From Dipodascopsis uninucleata var. uninucleata (lineage: Eukaryota; Ascomycota; Lipomycetes; Lipomycetales; Lipomycetaceae), in assembly GCA_030568195.1 (NCBI GenBank), contig JAJLTO010000009.1:496001-560000 (forward strand): a stretch of 64,000 bases of DNA, in the 5' to 3' direction. Shown here in pieces: positions 54,342-64,000 of this stretch. Positions within the stretch are counted from its first letter, which is position 1. The number at the start of each line of letters is the position of its first letter. The notes beneath the pieces were generated by a model. The model was not told where the DNA came from. It saw only the letters and a list, made by a program, of their open reading frames with translations, and did no database searches. Position numbers and translations under genes: made by a program.

Positions 54342-55193
54342 ATGGCGGACTATAAACGGCCTCGAAGGTCGTCTTCAAGAGAGTTCAAGCATCCATACAG
54401 TGGTAGAGAGAACGACAGAGGCTATAGGGGTCGTGATGGAAGACCTGAACACAATAAACGTGATAGACACTACAGAGATTATGCAAGAAACAGTGACCAC
54501 AACGAAGATCGTAGAGGACGGCATGATTATAGTGACGAGCGCCGTCGCGACAGAGGCTACAGAGGCAACCGCGAAAATCGTCCACACTCAGATGAGTCTC
54601 GATCGAGATCTCCATCTCCTATACAGGAGCCTGAACAGCCAAGCTATACTCCATCTGGAGCATTGAATGCCGATCACGCAATCAAGTCTCAGCAGATAGA
54701 GCACGCAGCGGCTAGTCGTAAAGCAGAGCAAAGAGCTGATGGGGGCAGAGCCGACCAACATCCCAACGCTGCTGCGTTATCTTACGTCGAGCCAGCAGAA
54801 TCTCGGAAACCGGAAAAAGACAACATTCGACTATATGTGTTCAAAGCTGGCGAGATCATAGATACATTCACACTTTCTCCGCAGCCAGTCTACCTTCTTG
54901 GTCGTGATCGTGCCATTGCCGATATCCCATTAGACCACCCTTCTTGTTCTAAGCAGCACGCCGTCATTCAATTTAAGCTGGTCAAAGTAGAGCGGCAGCT
55001 AGACCCTCTACATCATCCCACGTCAGACCCTGTTCTACCTTTTATCTACGACTTAGGCTCGTCAAATGGCACTCTAGTCAACGGCGACAAGCTACCACCA
55101 AAGACTTTCATCCAACTGAAGCACAAAGACATGATTCAGTTTGGTTTGTCGTCACGTGAATTCCTTTTGCTTGATACCGATGAAGAACCCTAG
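54342..55193 (+). CDS. PML1: FHA-domain protein of the Pml1/SNIP1 type
   Basis: RES-complex subunit in yeast (Pml1), which retains unspliced pre-mRNA in the nucleus; the human relative SNIP1 belongs to activated spliceosomes. Single exon of 283 residues from ATG at 54342. Residues 1-95 are Arg/Asp/His/Ser-rich with RS-type and RD repeats (RDRHYRDYARNSDHNEDR, SRSRSPSP), as in SNIP1. Residues about 165-280 form the FHA domain: RLYVFKAGEIIDTF, YLLGRDRAIADIPLDHPSCS with the phosphothreonine-binding GR and SxxH elements, KQHAVIQFK, and DLGSSNGTLVNGDKL with its conserved SNGT. The C-terminus DMIQFGLSSREFLLL matches the family. The RS-rich N-terminus favours SNIP1/Pml1 over other FHA proteins. Confidence 0.92.
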   Translation: MADYKRPRRSSSREFKHPYSGRENDRGYRGRDGRPEHNKRDRHYRDYARNSDHNEDRRGRHDYSDERRRDRGYRGNRENRPHSDESRSRSPSPIQEPEQPSYTPSGALNADHAIKSQQIEHAAASRKAEQRADGGRADQHPNAAALSYVEPAESRKPEKDNIRLYVFKAGEIIDTFTLSPQPVYLLGRDRAIADIPLDHPSCSKQHAVIQFKLVKVERQLDPLHHPTSDPVLPFIYDLGSSNGTLVNGDKLPPKTFIQLKHKDMIQFGLSSREFLLLDTDEEP

Positions 55194-55471
55194 ACAGATC
55201 TTAATATAAACCCTAATACATAAATGAATGTATATTGAGGGTAATGTACTATGGCTTATATAATATATTATAATGAAAAGCTGTAATAATAACAGTGGAT
55301 AAATAAGAAGGTACTATACGCTTTCTTGTGATACTTCAGAACCGAAGAGACGGTAACACGTAGTCGTCGCTTTTTTTCTTTCAAAACATAGGCCAGGAAC
55401 ACGAAGAAGGAGACGTGAAATCATTCCTGATAGATAGATTGGATAGCGATCAGACTGTAAAGGAAGAAAGG

Positions 55472-57130
55472 ATGCCTTCAAAACGAAAACGCACTCGACA
55501 AACGCCGCTTCACAAGCTGTTCACCGTACTTCGTGATGAGGACTCATTTGGTGTATTGGACGAAGCAGTAATCGCACGACAGGCACCTTCTCCGAAGCGT
55601 ACAAGAGCTGCAGAAAAGTCGCCGATGGAATATGCCTCTAGCAGTCTACCTCCGATATCTATTACTGAAAAATACACTAGTGGCGGATATGACGATGTGA
55701 TAGATCCACAGGTTCTGCTGGATGACCTCCGGGTGGTGGTAGAGACTCTGTTGTCATCACTGTCGCCAGCATCAAGCCGATACAAAAATCTCGATCGATT
55801 CTATTTTTATGCTACTTCTCTGGTGGTTCGGCTCAGACAAGAAGAAGGCCTACTGAGCGAAGAGAAAACCAGTACTGCTACCTCAGTTGATAATCTCAAA
55901 TCAGAGCCCACTACTCCAGTGCCGCTAGATCAAACATCTGGTAGTTTATCTCCTGCTGGTGGTGCGCTCAGTGCAGCCCCTTCAATGACACCAACTCTTT
56001 CTGCTGGAGGGAGTACTGCTAGTGAATCACCAGCTCCAAGCACAATTGCCGCTGGAGGAAGCGGTCCTGTCACTCCTACTAGTTCAGCTCTCGAAAATAT
56101 TGATTTAAGAAGCAACGATAAAGAGGTTTTATACATGGTCTCACAACATGGCCCGTTATTTTCATCTCTTTCAAAGAAATCAAGACTCGATAAACGAAGG
56201 TTTCCAGTTCCGATGTTCTTTAATACGACCAAGATTGTGCCTGCGCAGCCAGCACTTGTACCTGCACGTAAACTCGGCTTTTTGTCGCCGTCACCGTTTT
56301 ACTCGGCAATTGGTACTGCGCCCGTTGTTGCGACTAAGTTACGTCCAATGCTTTCTGACTTTACACATCCTATAAATGCACCACTGCCAACTGCAAAGTG
56401 GCTGAGATATGATCCTTATTCATCATTTGCTCCTACGCGTGACGAAGGTCATAGCATTATATCTGCAAAGGCAGTCTCTGCTGTATGGTATCAAAAATTT
56501 CGCTCCCAGCTACTTCGACAACAGTACATGGACACTCAGCGTGCCTCTTCAGAAGATGGTGAGACTAACACTGATGATCAGTCTCCAGGCTCTGTAACTG
56601 ACGATGCCGAGAGCTCTACAATTCCAAATACTATGACTGTCGACAGTAATGATGAAAGTGCTAATGATACACCTATCGAGATTACTGAGACCAAAAAGGA
56701 AGATTTCGCTGATGATGAAGAAAATGCTACGCTAGATCCTGCGCTCATTGAAGAGTGGATTATGTCTGATTCTGGAGCTGCATTTGACAGCGCTAGTATA
56801 TCTCAAATTAGCGAATGGCTCGATCGCTTGCAGGAGCTACAAAACGAAAGATTCTCCCAGCCTCTTTCGACTGCCTCAATCGCTAGTGGATCTATGGCCA
56901 ATCCGACTGATGAGGAACAGAATATTGTCGCTGATGTTGTCAGCACTCTATCTAATCTGGTTACTCAAGTTCCTCCGTACGTATTTGCGGATCTCGTGTC
57001 AAGATGGCTTCCAACTCTCTCTCGATGTACTGTTGGCTCACTTCCTCCAGATCCCTCTGATATTCACCATCCACCAATTGTACATGCACAGCCTCCTGCA
57101 CCTCTTGTACAAACTCGCCGCAGGAGATAA
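55472..57130 (+). CDS. Unidentified, probably nuclear protein
   Basis: Single-exon frame; I take the ATG at 55472 (MPSKRKRTRQTPLHKLF), giving 552 residues. The open frame extends 57 bases further upstream without an ATG, so an upstream exon is possible. I do not recognise the family. The start is strongly basic (KRKRTR) and suits nuclear import. Two folded-looking segments stand out: residues 80-135 (VLLDDLRVVVETLLSSL, RYKNLDRFYFYATSLVVRL) and 230-345 (KEVLYMVSQHGPLFSSLSKK, PALVPARKLGFLSPSPFY, KWLRYDPYSSFAPTRDEG, SAKAVSAVWYQKFRS). The linkers are Ser/Thr/Pro-rich, followed by an acidic stretch at 390-430. The C-terminus has a helical segment and ends in QTRRRR. A transcription or chromatin complex subunit is a guess from composition. 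Confidence 0.7.
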   Translation: MPSKRKRTRQTPLHKLFTVLRDEDSFGVLDEAVIARQAPSPKRTRAAEKSPMEYASSSLPPISITEKYTSGGYDDVIDPQVLLDDLRVVVETLLSSLSPASSRYKNLDRFYFYATSLVVRLRQEEGLLSEEKTSTATSVDNLKSEPTTPVPLDQTSGSLSPAGGALSAAPSMTPTLSAGGSTASESPAPSTIAAGGSGPVTPTSSALENIDLRSNDKEVLYMVSQHGPLFSSLSKKSRLDKRRFPVPMFFNTTKIVPAQPALVPARKLGFLSPSPFYSAIGTAPVVATKLRPMLSDFTHPINAPLPTAKWLRYDPYSSFAPTRDEGHSIISAKAVSAVWYQKFRSQLLRQQYMDTQRASSEDGETNTDDQSPGSVTDDAESSTIPNTMTVDSNDESANDTPIEITETKKEDFADDEENATLDPALIEEWIMSDSGAAFDSASISQISEWLDRLQELQNERFSQPLSTASIASGSMANPTDEEQNIVADVVSTLSNLVTQVPPYVFADLVSRWLPTLSRCTVGSLPPDPSDIHHPPIVHAQPPAPLVQTRRRR

Positions 57131-58048
57131 CAAAGAACTTATTTATTTGTGAGTTATTGCTCTGCTGGTTGATTTGTATTGAAAAGTTTTCTTTCGTTAC
57201 TATCGTTGATCTAGATATCTCCTTCAGTGCGTATGTTGTTATCTATTCAATACAGATTTCTTCAGATTTAGTTTAAGCAGACTATTTTACATCTAGTTAC
57301 TGACTATCTATGGTCGATATACATATGTAAACATATAAAGTTACACGTGCTTCATATAACAGTACACACTGTATAGTTTCTCTCCTTTCGGCCATCAGAT
57401 AATTTATTCAGATATCAAATAGTAGACAATATATAAAGAGCTTTCAGATAATAATATCATAAATATATTCGGTTCGCTGAGATCCGAGATTGTAGCATTT
57501 GTTATTCGTAGTTTACTGACAGTCTGTTTAGAGATTAATCCTCCATTGCTATTAAGTGCCTAAACATACATAGCTATAAATGTACCTTCACGATAATAGT
57601 TTTATGGTATCAAGTATGCTTTGTAGCATTACAACATACGTATAATGTTACAATTACCAAAGGAGAACTTAAGTTCTTCTTGCCATCATTAAGATAAGTA
57701 CTTGGTACAGTTATTATTGTAGATAAGTCATTTTAGAGCACCAGTTATAATTTTAGTAATCAACAAAAGACCAGAAAAATAGAATATTTATAATCTGCAT
57801 GTAGTAATATATTATCATTCAATTAACACTAGAAAAAACCATATGGAAATGAAAACTGTTATAACAATTGTTACCGCTATTCAAAGAAATTAACGGCATT
57901 TTATTATAGTAATATTCAAAAGTAAACAATGAACACTCTTAAAATCGATATATCTCAGCGCATCTTAGATACCTATAGTTATTATAGTAAACCTTACAAC
58001 TCTTGTGCTTTATCTAACGTGTTTAAAGATCTTTCCATTGTAGAGAGT
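57131..58048. other. Convergent intergenic region
   Basis: 918 very AT-rich bases between the unidentified gene and KGD1. No coding frame, tRNA-like structure or notable repeat found. Confidence 0.5.
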
Positions 58049-61000
58049 TTACTCTAACTGGAATGCATCCTTCAAGAAAGCGACTTCTTCATTATGGTGG
58101 ACAACCTTGTTGCCAGCAGCAACACTAGCACTTGGTGCACGACCAGCATATCGGACAGCGTGATTCTTGTAGTTGTTAGTCTCCTTCAACAAAGTCTGGA
58201 GACGTGGATACATATAACTCCATGCTCCAGCATTCAAGTGCTCCTCCTGGCACCAAACAATTTCATCTAAAGCAGGATATTCGTTCAATGCATCACGCAA
58301 CTGAGCCCATGGGAATGGGTGGAACTGCTCAATCTTAATGATAGTAGTGTCCTTAATATCATTAGTTTCGCGAGTCTTGTGGAGCTGAGCATAAACCTGA
58401 CCGGTACAAAGAATTACACGCTTAGTCTCACTCTTTGGAACAATAGACTGGTCCTCAATAATCCACTGGAAATGGCTGTCACCAGTGAAATCCTCAAGAG
58501 GTGATCGTGCCAGTGGGTGTCTAAGAAGTGATTTAGAGAAGAACAAAATAAGAGGCTTTCGGAATTGACGGTGAATCTGTCTTCTCAAAATATGGAAAAG
58601 GTTTGCAGGGGTGGTAGGATAAACCAATTGCATATTACAGTCCTGGTGCTGTCTATGAAGTTTATCTTCACTTGGGAAGTATCGAGGATCTTCGGTACAA
58701 AGCTGTAAATATCTCTCAATACGAGCGGAAGAATGCTCAGGACCTTGTCCATCGAAACCATGAGGAAGCGAGAGAACAATTCCAGAACGCTGAGCCCACT
58801 TAGCTTCTCCAGAAGCAATAAACTGATCGATAATAACCTGAGCAGTATTGGCAAAGTCACCAAACTGAGCTTCCCACATGACGAAAGCATCTGGAGAAGT
58901 TAAAGAATAACCATATTCGTATCCGAGAACACCATATTCGGACAAAGAGGAGTTGGAAATGACGAAATCAGCTTGATCTTCGGCAACATGTTGAAGAGGT
59001 GTATAAGTAGCCTCAGAATCCTGGTCATGCAAAACAGCATGTCTCTGAGAGAAAGTACCTCTTTCAACATCCTGTCCAGAAACACGAACGTGATAACCCT
59101 CAGCAACAAGGGAACCAAAAGCAAGTGCCTCACCAGTAGACCAGTCGATTCCAGCACCTTCATGAACAGTCTTCTTTCGATTCGCTAAAATACGCTTCAA
59201 GTTACGATGAACTGTGAATCCATCAGGCGGGCTAGAGATAACGGTTCCAATGTGCTTGAGTAAAGACTCATCTACAGCCGTAGGAAGATGTGGAAGGATT
59301 TCAGTTGCAAGCTCCTTAGGAGTCTTGAAGCCATCCCAAGCCGAAGAAAGCCATTCACGAGTGGTTGGCTCGTAGTCCTTAGCCTTATTGAAGGACTCCT
59401 CTAAAAGACCCCAAACCCACTTCTTGTGCTCGTCTATGTCACTCTTACTGAAGCTGCCCTCCTCGATAAGCTGGGAGGTATAAATATCCAAGACTGGCTT
59501 CTGAACAGCGATTTTCTTGTACATTAATGGTTGAGTGAAAGAAGGTTGATCAGTCTCATTGTGGCCATATCTTCTGTAACAAACGATGTCGATGATAACA
59601 TCCTTCTTGAAGGTAGCACGGTAATCAGCAGCGATCTGGCAAATGAAATTAACAGCCTCAACATCATCGCCATTAACGTGGAAAATAGGAGCGTCATTTG
59701 CTTTAGCAATATCAGATGGATACATAGTAGATCTAGCAAATCTTGGGTCAGTAGTGAAACCAATCTGATTGTTGACAATGACATGAATAGTTCCTCCAGT
59801 AGAAAAAGCTGGAAGCGAGTGGAGACCTATGGTCTCATAAACAACTCCCTGACCCGCGAAAGCAGCGTCACCGTGGAGTAAAACGCCCATGGCAGTAGTG
59901 AAAGTACCCTCATCGTTATTGTAATGTTGAATGGCACGAGTCTTTCCGAGGACAACAGGGTCCTCAGCCTCTAAATGAGATGGGTTGGCAACGAGAGACA
60001 AGTTAACTCGCTTACCAGATGGGGTTGGTCTCTGGTAATTCATGCCAAGATGATACTTGACATCACCAGAACCCTCATCAGCAGCATTATCGGTACCAGA
60101 GAACTCAGAGAAGATAGACTCATTTGGCTTTCGTACGACATTTGACAACATGTTCAAACGTCCTCTATGAGGCATACCGATAACAATGTCGCTAACACCA
60201 AGGTCAACAGATCTGTCAATCATGGCCTTCATTCCTGGAATCAAGGACTCACCACCTTCAAGACCAAATCTCTTGTCATTAGGATACTTTGTAGCTAAGA
60301 AAGACTCGAAGCTAGATGACCATATGATACGGTCCAGAATACGGCGTTTCTCATCTGCACTGTACTTGAACGGTGTTGGGATCTCAATTCTTTGTCGGAT
60401 CCAGTCACATTCCTCTCTATCGGGAATGTGGATATACTGAACACCGTAAGAACTGCAGTAAGTGTCCTCAAGAGCTTTGATAATCTCACGGAGAGTCATC
60501 TTGCTCTTTCCAGCTGTAGCAAACCACGGAAGTATACCAGGACCAAGGTTGAACTCTTTGTCAAGATCAGACTCGGAAAAGTTGTAGTGCTCAAGAGTGA
60601 GCTCCTGTGGAATTTCTACCTTACGGATGCCGAGAGGGTCCAATTTTGCCTTCAAGTGCCCACGGACTTGGTAGGCTCGAACAAGGAGTTGAACCTTCAA
60701 ATGACTGATAACATCACTGTTTCCGGCCAATCCGGCACCGGGGACAACATAAGGAACTGCTGCTGATGATGTTGGAACTATATTTGGCGGAGGAATAAAT
60801 GCGCGCGAAGGAGCAATGTCGTTGGATTCCATGTTCTTGAAGTACACTTGCCATGAAATATGAACACTTGTAGGATCACGCTTCCATGCATCATACATCT
60901 CATCGATGTAGTTAGCAGAATTGCCATCCAAGAATGCATCGTTAGGATCCTAAAAAAGTGGCCACATTGTTAGTATCTTGTTTTTCTCCTTTCTTTGTTC

Positions 61001-61363
61001 ATTAGTCAAAGCTAGCCAGTACTTCAATCCTTTCATTTGCCGGCTGCCATAGTCGACAAAGGACAAGGGAACCATATTAACATCTGCATATGCCATAGCC
61101 TCTTGGAATAGTAGTATACACCGTTCTAGCAGTACTATTCGTAAACTCTTACTTACCACACCAACTGGTTTTGGATCAGCTGCGGTCGCCATTAATCGAC
61201 TTAGGACTGGGAACTGAGTTGCACTGGCCGATGTTTTCAGCTCAGTGGTCAAACCCGACATCTGAGTAACACGCTTCAGTCCATTGCGAGCTGAAGCTAC
61301 TCGAGAGATCGTCGATGCCGACGAGCATAACCGTGAAGAAAATTTTGGGACTGAACGTAACAT
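58049..61363 (-). CDS. KGD1: 2-oxoglutarate dehydrogenase E1 component, mitochondrial
   Basis: Thiamine-diphosphate enzyme of the TCA cycle that decarboxylates 2-oxoglutarate and passes succinyl to the E2 lipoyl group. Exons 61363-61157 and 60949-58049, joined in phase 0, give 1,035 residues (yeast 1,014). The first 45 residues ([20 protein letters not shown] onward) are a basic, Ser-rich mitochondrial presequence. Then comes [106 protein letters not shown] (cofactor site) and [20 protein letters not shown]. The transketolase C-terminal part follows ([35 protein letters not shown]). The intron separates presequence from mature protein. A CCAAT box in reverse (ATTGG at 61757) lies upstream, the site type bound by Hap complexes that activate respiration genes. 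Confidence 0.96.
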
Positions 61364-62281
61364 CTTCTGCTTCTCCTATACTCGTGTACTCTTTGTTCGC
61401 ACGAGCAATGAATTTTTTCCGGACTTTTCAGAGACACTGACTTCTCAGAATACTCAAAAAAAAAATTCAACTCTCTACTAAAGAGTGTATATTTTATAAG
61501 AAGTAGAATTGAGGAAAATTATTAGCAAAATAAAAATTAAAAGCTGGGGAAACCACAGAGAGTAGGTATTTCTACTGGACAAACTGCTAACACCTTTGCT
61601 GAGCCGTGATAGGCGGTCAGCTTGAATTACGGTTACCCGGCTAAGCTGTCCGTTGCTTCTCCGACACAAATTATATAATAAATTTGGTCAATATTTGATG
61701 TATGTTACATAAGTAAGGCACTTTTTTTTTAAGTGGCGTATGATTTGCAGAACGTTGATTGGCTGTCGGATCGAGGTACGTACAATTACGGTTGCATGTA
61801 TCCGAAAGGGTGGCACTCTGTTTAGTCACATGATAAACCCCAATCCGCAAGATGCTCTATGTCTTTATGAGCCTTCATATAATGGATACGTCACATATGT
61901 GCTAGTGCATTTATCCTGGGATGGAAATAAGGCTGGTGATGAAAGAATACCAGAGGTCCTCTTGAGAAGGTGTAGAACAGTAACATTAATTGGATACATA
62001 CATAAAAAATCATACAACCCTACGACCTCGAGAACAGAATGAAAAACACTAAATACATTTAATGATATATAAATACGGCACTGCTAAGTAGCGATAAAAG
62101 ATAATGGTGCTGGCTAATAGATAGTGGACAGGACATAGCTACGTTTGATAGGAATTTAGCAAACGCTATATATGCATTAGACTTGTACAAATATAAAGCA
62201 CAAAATAGACTTCGATATATCTGGTGCATATGCAATAATATATGACATGAAACGCGGTAAAGAAAAGTATATATTGGTATG
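61364..62281. promoter_or_regulatory. Region between UTP14 and KGD1 with a doubtful 100-codon ORF
   Basis: Contains the KGD1 promoter (with CCAAT-type element GATTGGC near 61755) and the UTP14 3' end. A plus-strand frame 61740-62042 starts with ATG and encodes 100 residues of balanced composition (RKGGTLFSHMINPNPQDALC, YVLVHLSWDGNKAGDERIPE) but matches nothing I know and covers the promoter-like element. I treat it as unconfirmed. Confidence 0.35.
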
Positions 62282-64000
62282 CTAAGCGGCAAATGGTGTC
62301 TTGAGAGGATCGATAACCACACCAGGCTTGATAATGATCCGAGGTTTTGTGAGCTTCTGGGTAGTCGTTTGTGTTGTCCATTCCTTGCCGATAGGCATGC
62401 GTAGCGCCCTCTCATACTGCTCACGCGACTCGTAGGGAAATGGAATATGACCAGCTGTATACTTAGCGCTTTTCTTTGCTGTCTTTTCATTAATAATAAC
62501 ATTTTTAAGCTTGGAGTCCTGGCGCTTCTCAGGGGCGATACCTTTGATTTTCTCCACTATGCGGCGCTGACTGTTTTTCCGAGTTCCTTTTCCTGTCCAA
62601 GCGCCCCATCCAGGCAGCGTGACGTCGATCTCTTTGTCGCCCTCATCTTCGATGACTTGCTGTTTCTCCATCTGAAATTCTGTAACAACGTCATCACCGG
62701 CAAATGCCCTCTTGACGAGTTCTCTTTGTTTAAATTCAGCCACGCGAGTGCGACGATTACCAGCGCGACTGTTTTTAGAAATCATGGTCACATCGAAATC
62801 ATTGACCCCAGACGTTTCCATATTGTCATTATCATCGTAGACATCGTGAATTTCAAGAATCTGGTTGACATCTATGTTAACATCGATATCTTTGTCCATC
62901 TTATTGTTATTCCTTCGCTTAGTACGCTTAAGCTTGGCCACCGCCTTTACATCGCGTGTACTATCCTTGGATAAATTCTGTAATGCTCCATTCCTAGTAA
63001 TCGAACTAGGGTGAACATCTTTTATCCATGGGTTGGCCGTTGTGTTTTCAGGAATTGAATTAATTCCGGCAGACTCAGTAGAGATAATAGTTGTTGCAGA
63101 CGAGACACGAGGTATATCCTTTAATTGATCGAGCTTTCTTTGTATACCAGTCAAACCTTCATTATCTTCCTCAGCTCTCTTTACAGCTTCAGCAGCATCA
63201 ACTTTGGCTTCAGCAGCTCCAGGAGCATATTTTCTGCGTCCCTCATTGATAACCTGGACTACAGAAGATGTAGGATCTCCAGAATCTTCCTCCTCATAGC
63301 TATCATCGGCAACCCTAGTTTCAGCGATCGCGTCTTCGTTTTGACGTCTGAGGCGACTCTCAGCATCTCGCATAAACTTCATGGCCATGATTCTATTACT
63401 GGACGCATCATTATCATTATCCCTTTCAACTTCTAGTTCCTCTAAGCCTACACTCCCATCATCACTGTCACTCTGACCTAAATCACTATCTTCGCGGCCA
63501 TCAATCTTGCGGGTAAGTTCCTCATTCAGACGCAGCATAGCCTCTATTTCGTCTCGAGTTCCTTTATCTTTATGCAAATTCATATGCTTTACATCACGAG
63601 CCCATTTGCTAGTGCTCTTATGCTTCAGAGACATTCGCTCTTTTGCACGCTGTACCAACTTTTCGTAGTCCTTGCTTTCATCATCTCCATCACCTTCATC
63701 GTTCAATTGCTCTAATAATTCACGCTCTCGTTCTCTAGCGCGCTTATGAACCTTACGATACATTTTGCTCTTTATTTTTTTTATTCTTTTGGCTTTGCGT
63801 TCCTCTCTGAACATCATTTCTCGCATCCTTCGCAGCTCATTACGTCGAGCCACAACTTCTTCAAGAGTCATCTTCTTGACTTCCAGATCATCTGCGTGGA
63901 TCAACTCCTCATTGTAATCCTCTCCAAGGATTTCCTCGGCACGTTGAAGTAGGGCATTTTCAACCTTAGCCTCAACATGTTCGTTTAGATCGTCGATAGC
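62282..64000 (-). CDS. UTP14: U3 snoRNP protein Utp14, N-terminus outside the window
   Basis: Small-subunit processome factor needed for 18S rRNA maturation; it activates the helicase Dhr1. The frame is open to the window edge, so the visible 572 residues are the C-terminal two thirds or so. Upstream of the first apparent methionine codon it still reads DLNEHVEAKVENALLQRAEE, confirming that the gene continues. Diagnostic segments are ELRRMREMMFREERKAKRIKKI and SKMYRKVHKRARERE (the KSK-YRK core), QRAKERMSLKHKSTSKWARD, LPGWGAWTGKGT near residue 445 and the C-terminal FPYESREQYERALRMPIGKEW followed by KPGVVIDPLKTPFAA. The middle is acidic and low in complexity. No intron is seen in this part. 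Confidence 0.95.
   Translation of the reverse strand, partial: AIDDLNEHVEAKVENALLQRAEEILGEDYNEELIHADDLEVKKMTLEEVVARRNELRRMREMMFREERKAKRIKKIKSKMYRKVHKRARERERELLEQLNDEGDGDDESKDYEKLVQRAKERMSLKHKSTSKWARDVKHMNLHKDKGTRDEIEAMLRLNEELTRKIDGREDSDLGQSDSDDGSVGLEELEVERDNDNDASSNRIMAMKFMRDAESRLRRQNEDAIAETRVADDSYEEEDSGDPTSSVVQVINEGRRKYAPGAAEAKVDAAEAVKRAEEDNEGLTGIQRKLDQLKDIPRVSSATTIISTESAGINSIPENTTANPWIKDVHPSSITRNGALQNLSKDSTRDVKAVAKLKRTKRRNNNKMDKDIDVNIDVNQILEIHDVYDDNDNMETSGVNDFDVTMISKNSRAGNRRTRVAEFKQRELVKRAFAGDDVVTEFQMEKQQVIEDEGDKEIDVTLPGWGAWTGKGTRKNSQRRIVEKIKGIAPEKRQDSKLKNVIINEKTAKKSAKYTAGHIPFPYESREQYERALRMPIGKEWTTQTTTQKLTKPRIIIKPGVVIDPLKTPFAA

Noticed and set aside
61600-61665. GC-richer stretch considered as a tRNA gene
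   Set aside because: No acceptor stem pairing, no recognisable A and B boxes and no TTCGA-type T loop in the right place.

Overview
This is a gene-dense nuclear segment of a fungus, most likely an ascomycete. The genes are compact and many have no intron. Introns are mostly 46-420 bases, with GTAAGT-type donors and CTAAC/CTAAT branch sites. Intergenic DNA is AT-rich. The ubiquitin moiety and the protein set (Rna14, Vps52, Pml1/SNIP1-type FHA protein, Mto1/ApsB-type CM1 protein, Mme1-type carrier) are fungal in character. Subunit K of eIF3, a 2,3-bisphosphoglycerate-independent phosphoglycerate mutase and SF3B3 with full-length HEAT-free beta-propellers argue against a typical Saccharomyces-like yeast. 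They fit a filamentous or early-diverging ascomycete such as Taphrinomycotina; I cannot fix the species. I see no transposon, virus-like element, CRISPR array, rRNA or tRNA gene.

Layout. 1-4.8 kb: the 3' part of importin beta (KAP95), an apparently unrecognised small spliced gene on the minus strand, and a PDAP1-like phosphoprotein whose only intron seems to be GC-AG. 5-9.2 kb: a divergent pair of likely mitochondrial genes, a large PPR-like protein and GatB (PET112). 9.5-15.1 kb: the ubiquitin-L40 fusion, the kinetochore protein Ndc80 and eIF5A. 15.9-25.4 kb: the GARP tether subunit Vps52, a SAP-like multispanning membrane protein, a mitochondrial carrier and phosphoglycerate mutase. 26.3-35 kb: a cyclase-family enzyme, a second small spliced gene, eIF3k, Rna14 and an unidentified nuclear-looking protein. 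36.5-46.7 kb: a CM1-motif microtubule-organising protein, an SMP-30 enzyme, glutaminyl-tRNA synthetase and a histidine phosphatase. 47-57 kb: the splicing factor Rse1, a UBA-hairpin-UAS-UBX protein, the HIT-finger protein Hit1, a SNIP1-type FHA protein and an unidentified protein. 58-64 kb: 2-oxoglutarate dehydrogenase E1 (KGD1) and the C-terminal part of Utp14.

The genes are independent housekeeping genes, not a cluster. Some functional pairings exist: PET112 and the PPR-like gene share a 271-base divergent promoter, GLN4 and PET112 both serve glutaminyl-tRNA supply in different compartments, and RSE1, PML1, HIT1, UTP14 and RNA14 all act in RNA processing. The most useful observations are two small multi-exon genes found by splice-phase reconstruction, the GC-AG intron, an 8-base first coding exon in the ubiquitin gene, and several unidentified proteins. 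I found no evidence of a new multi-gene system.
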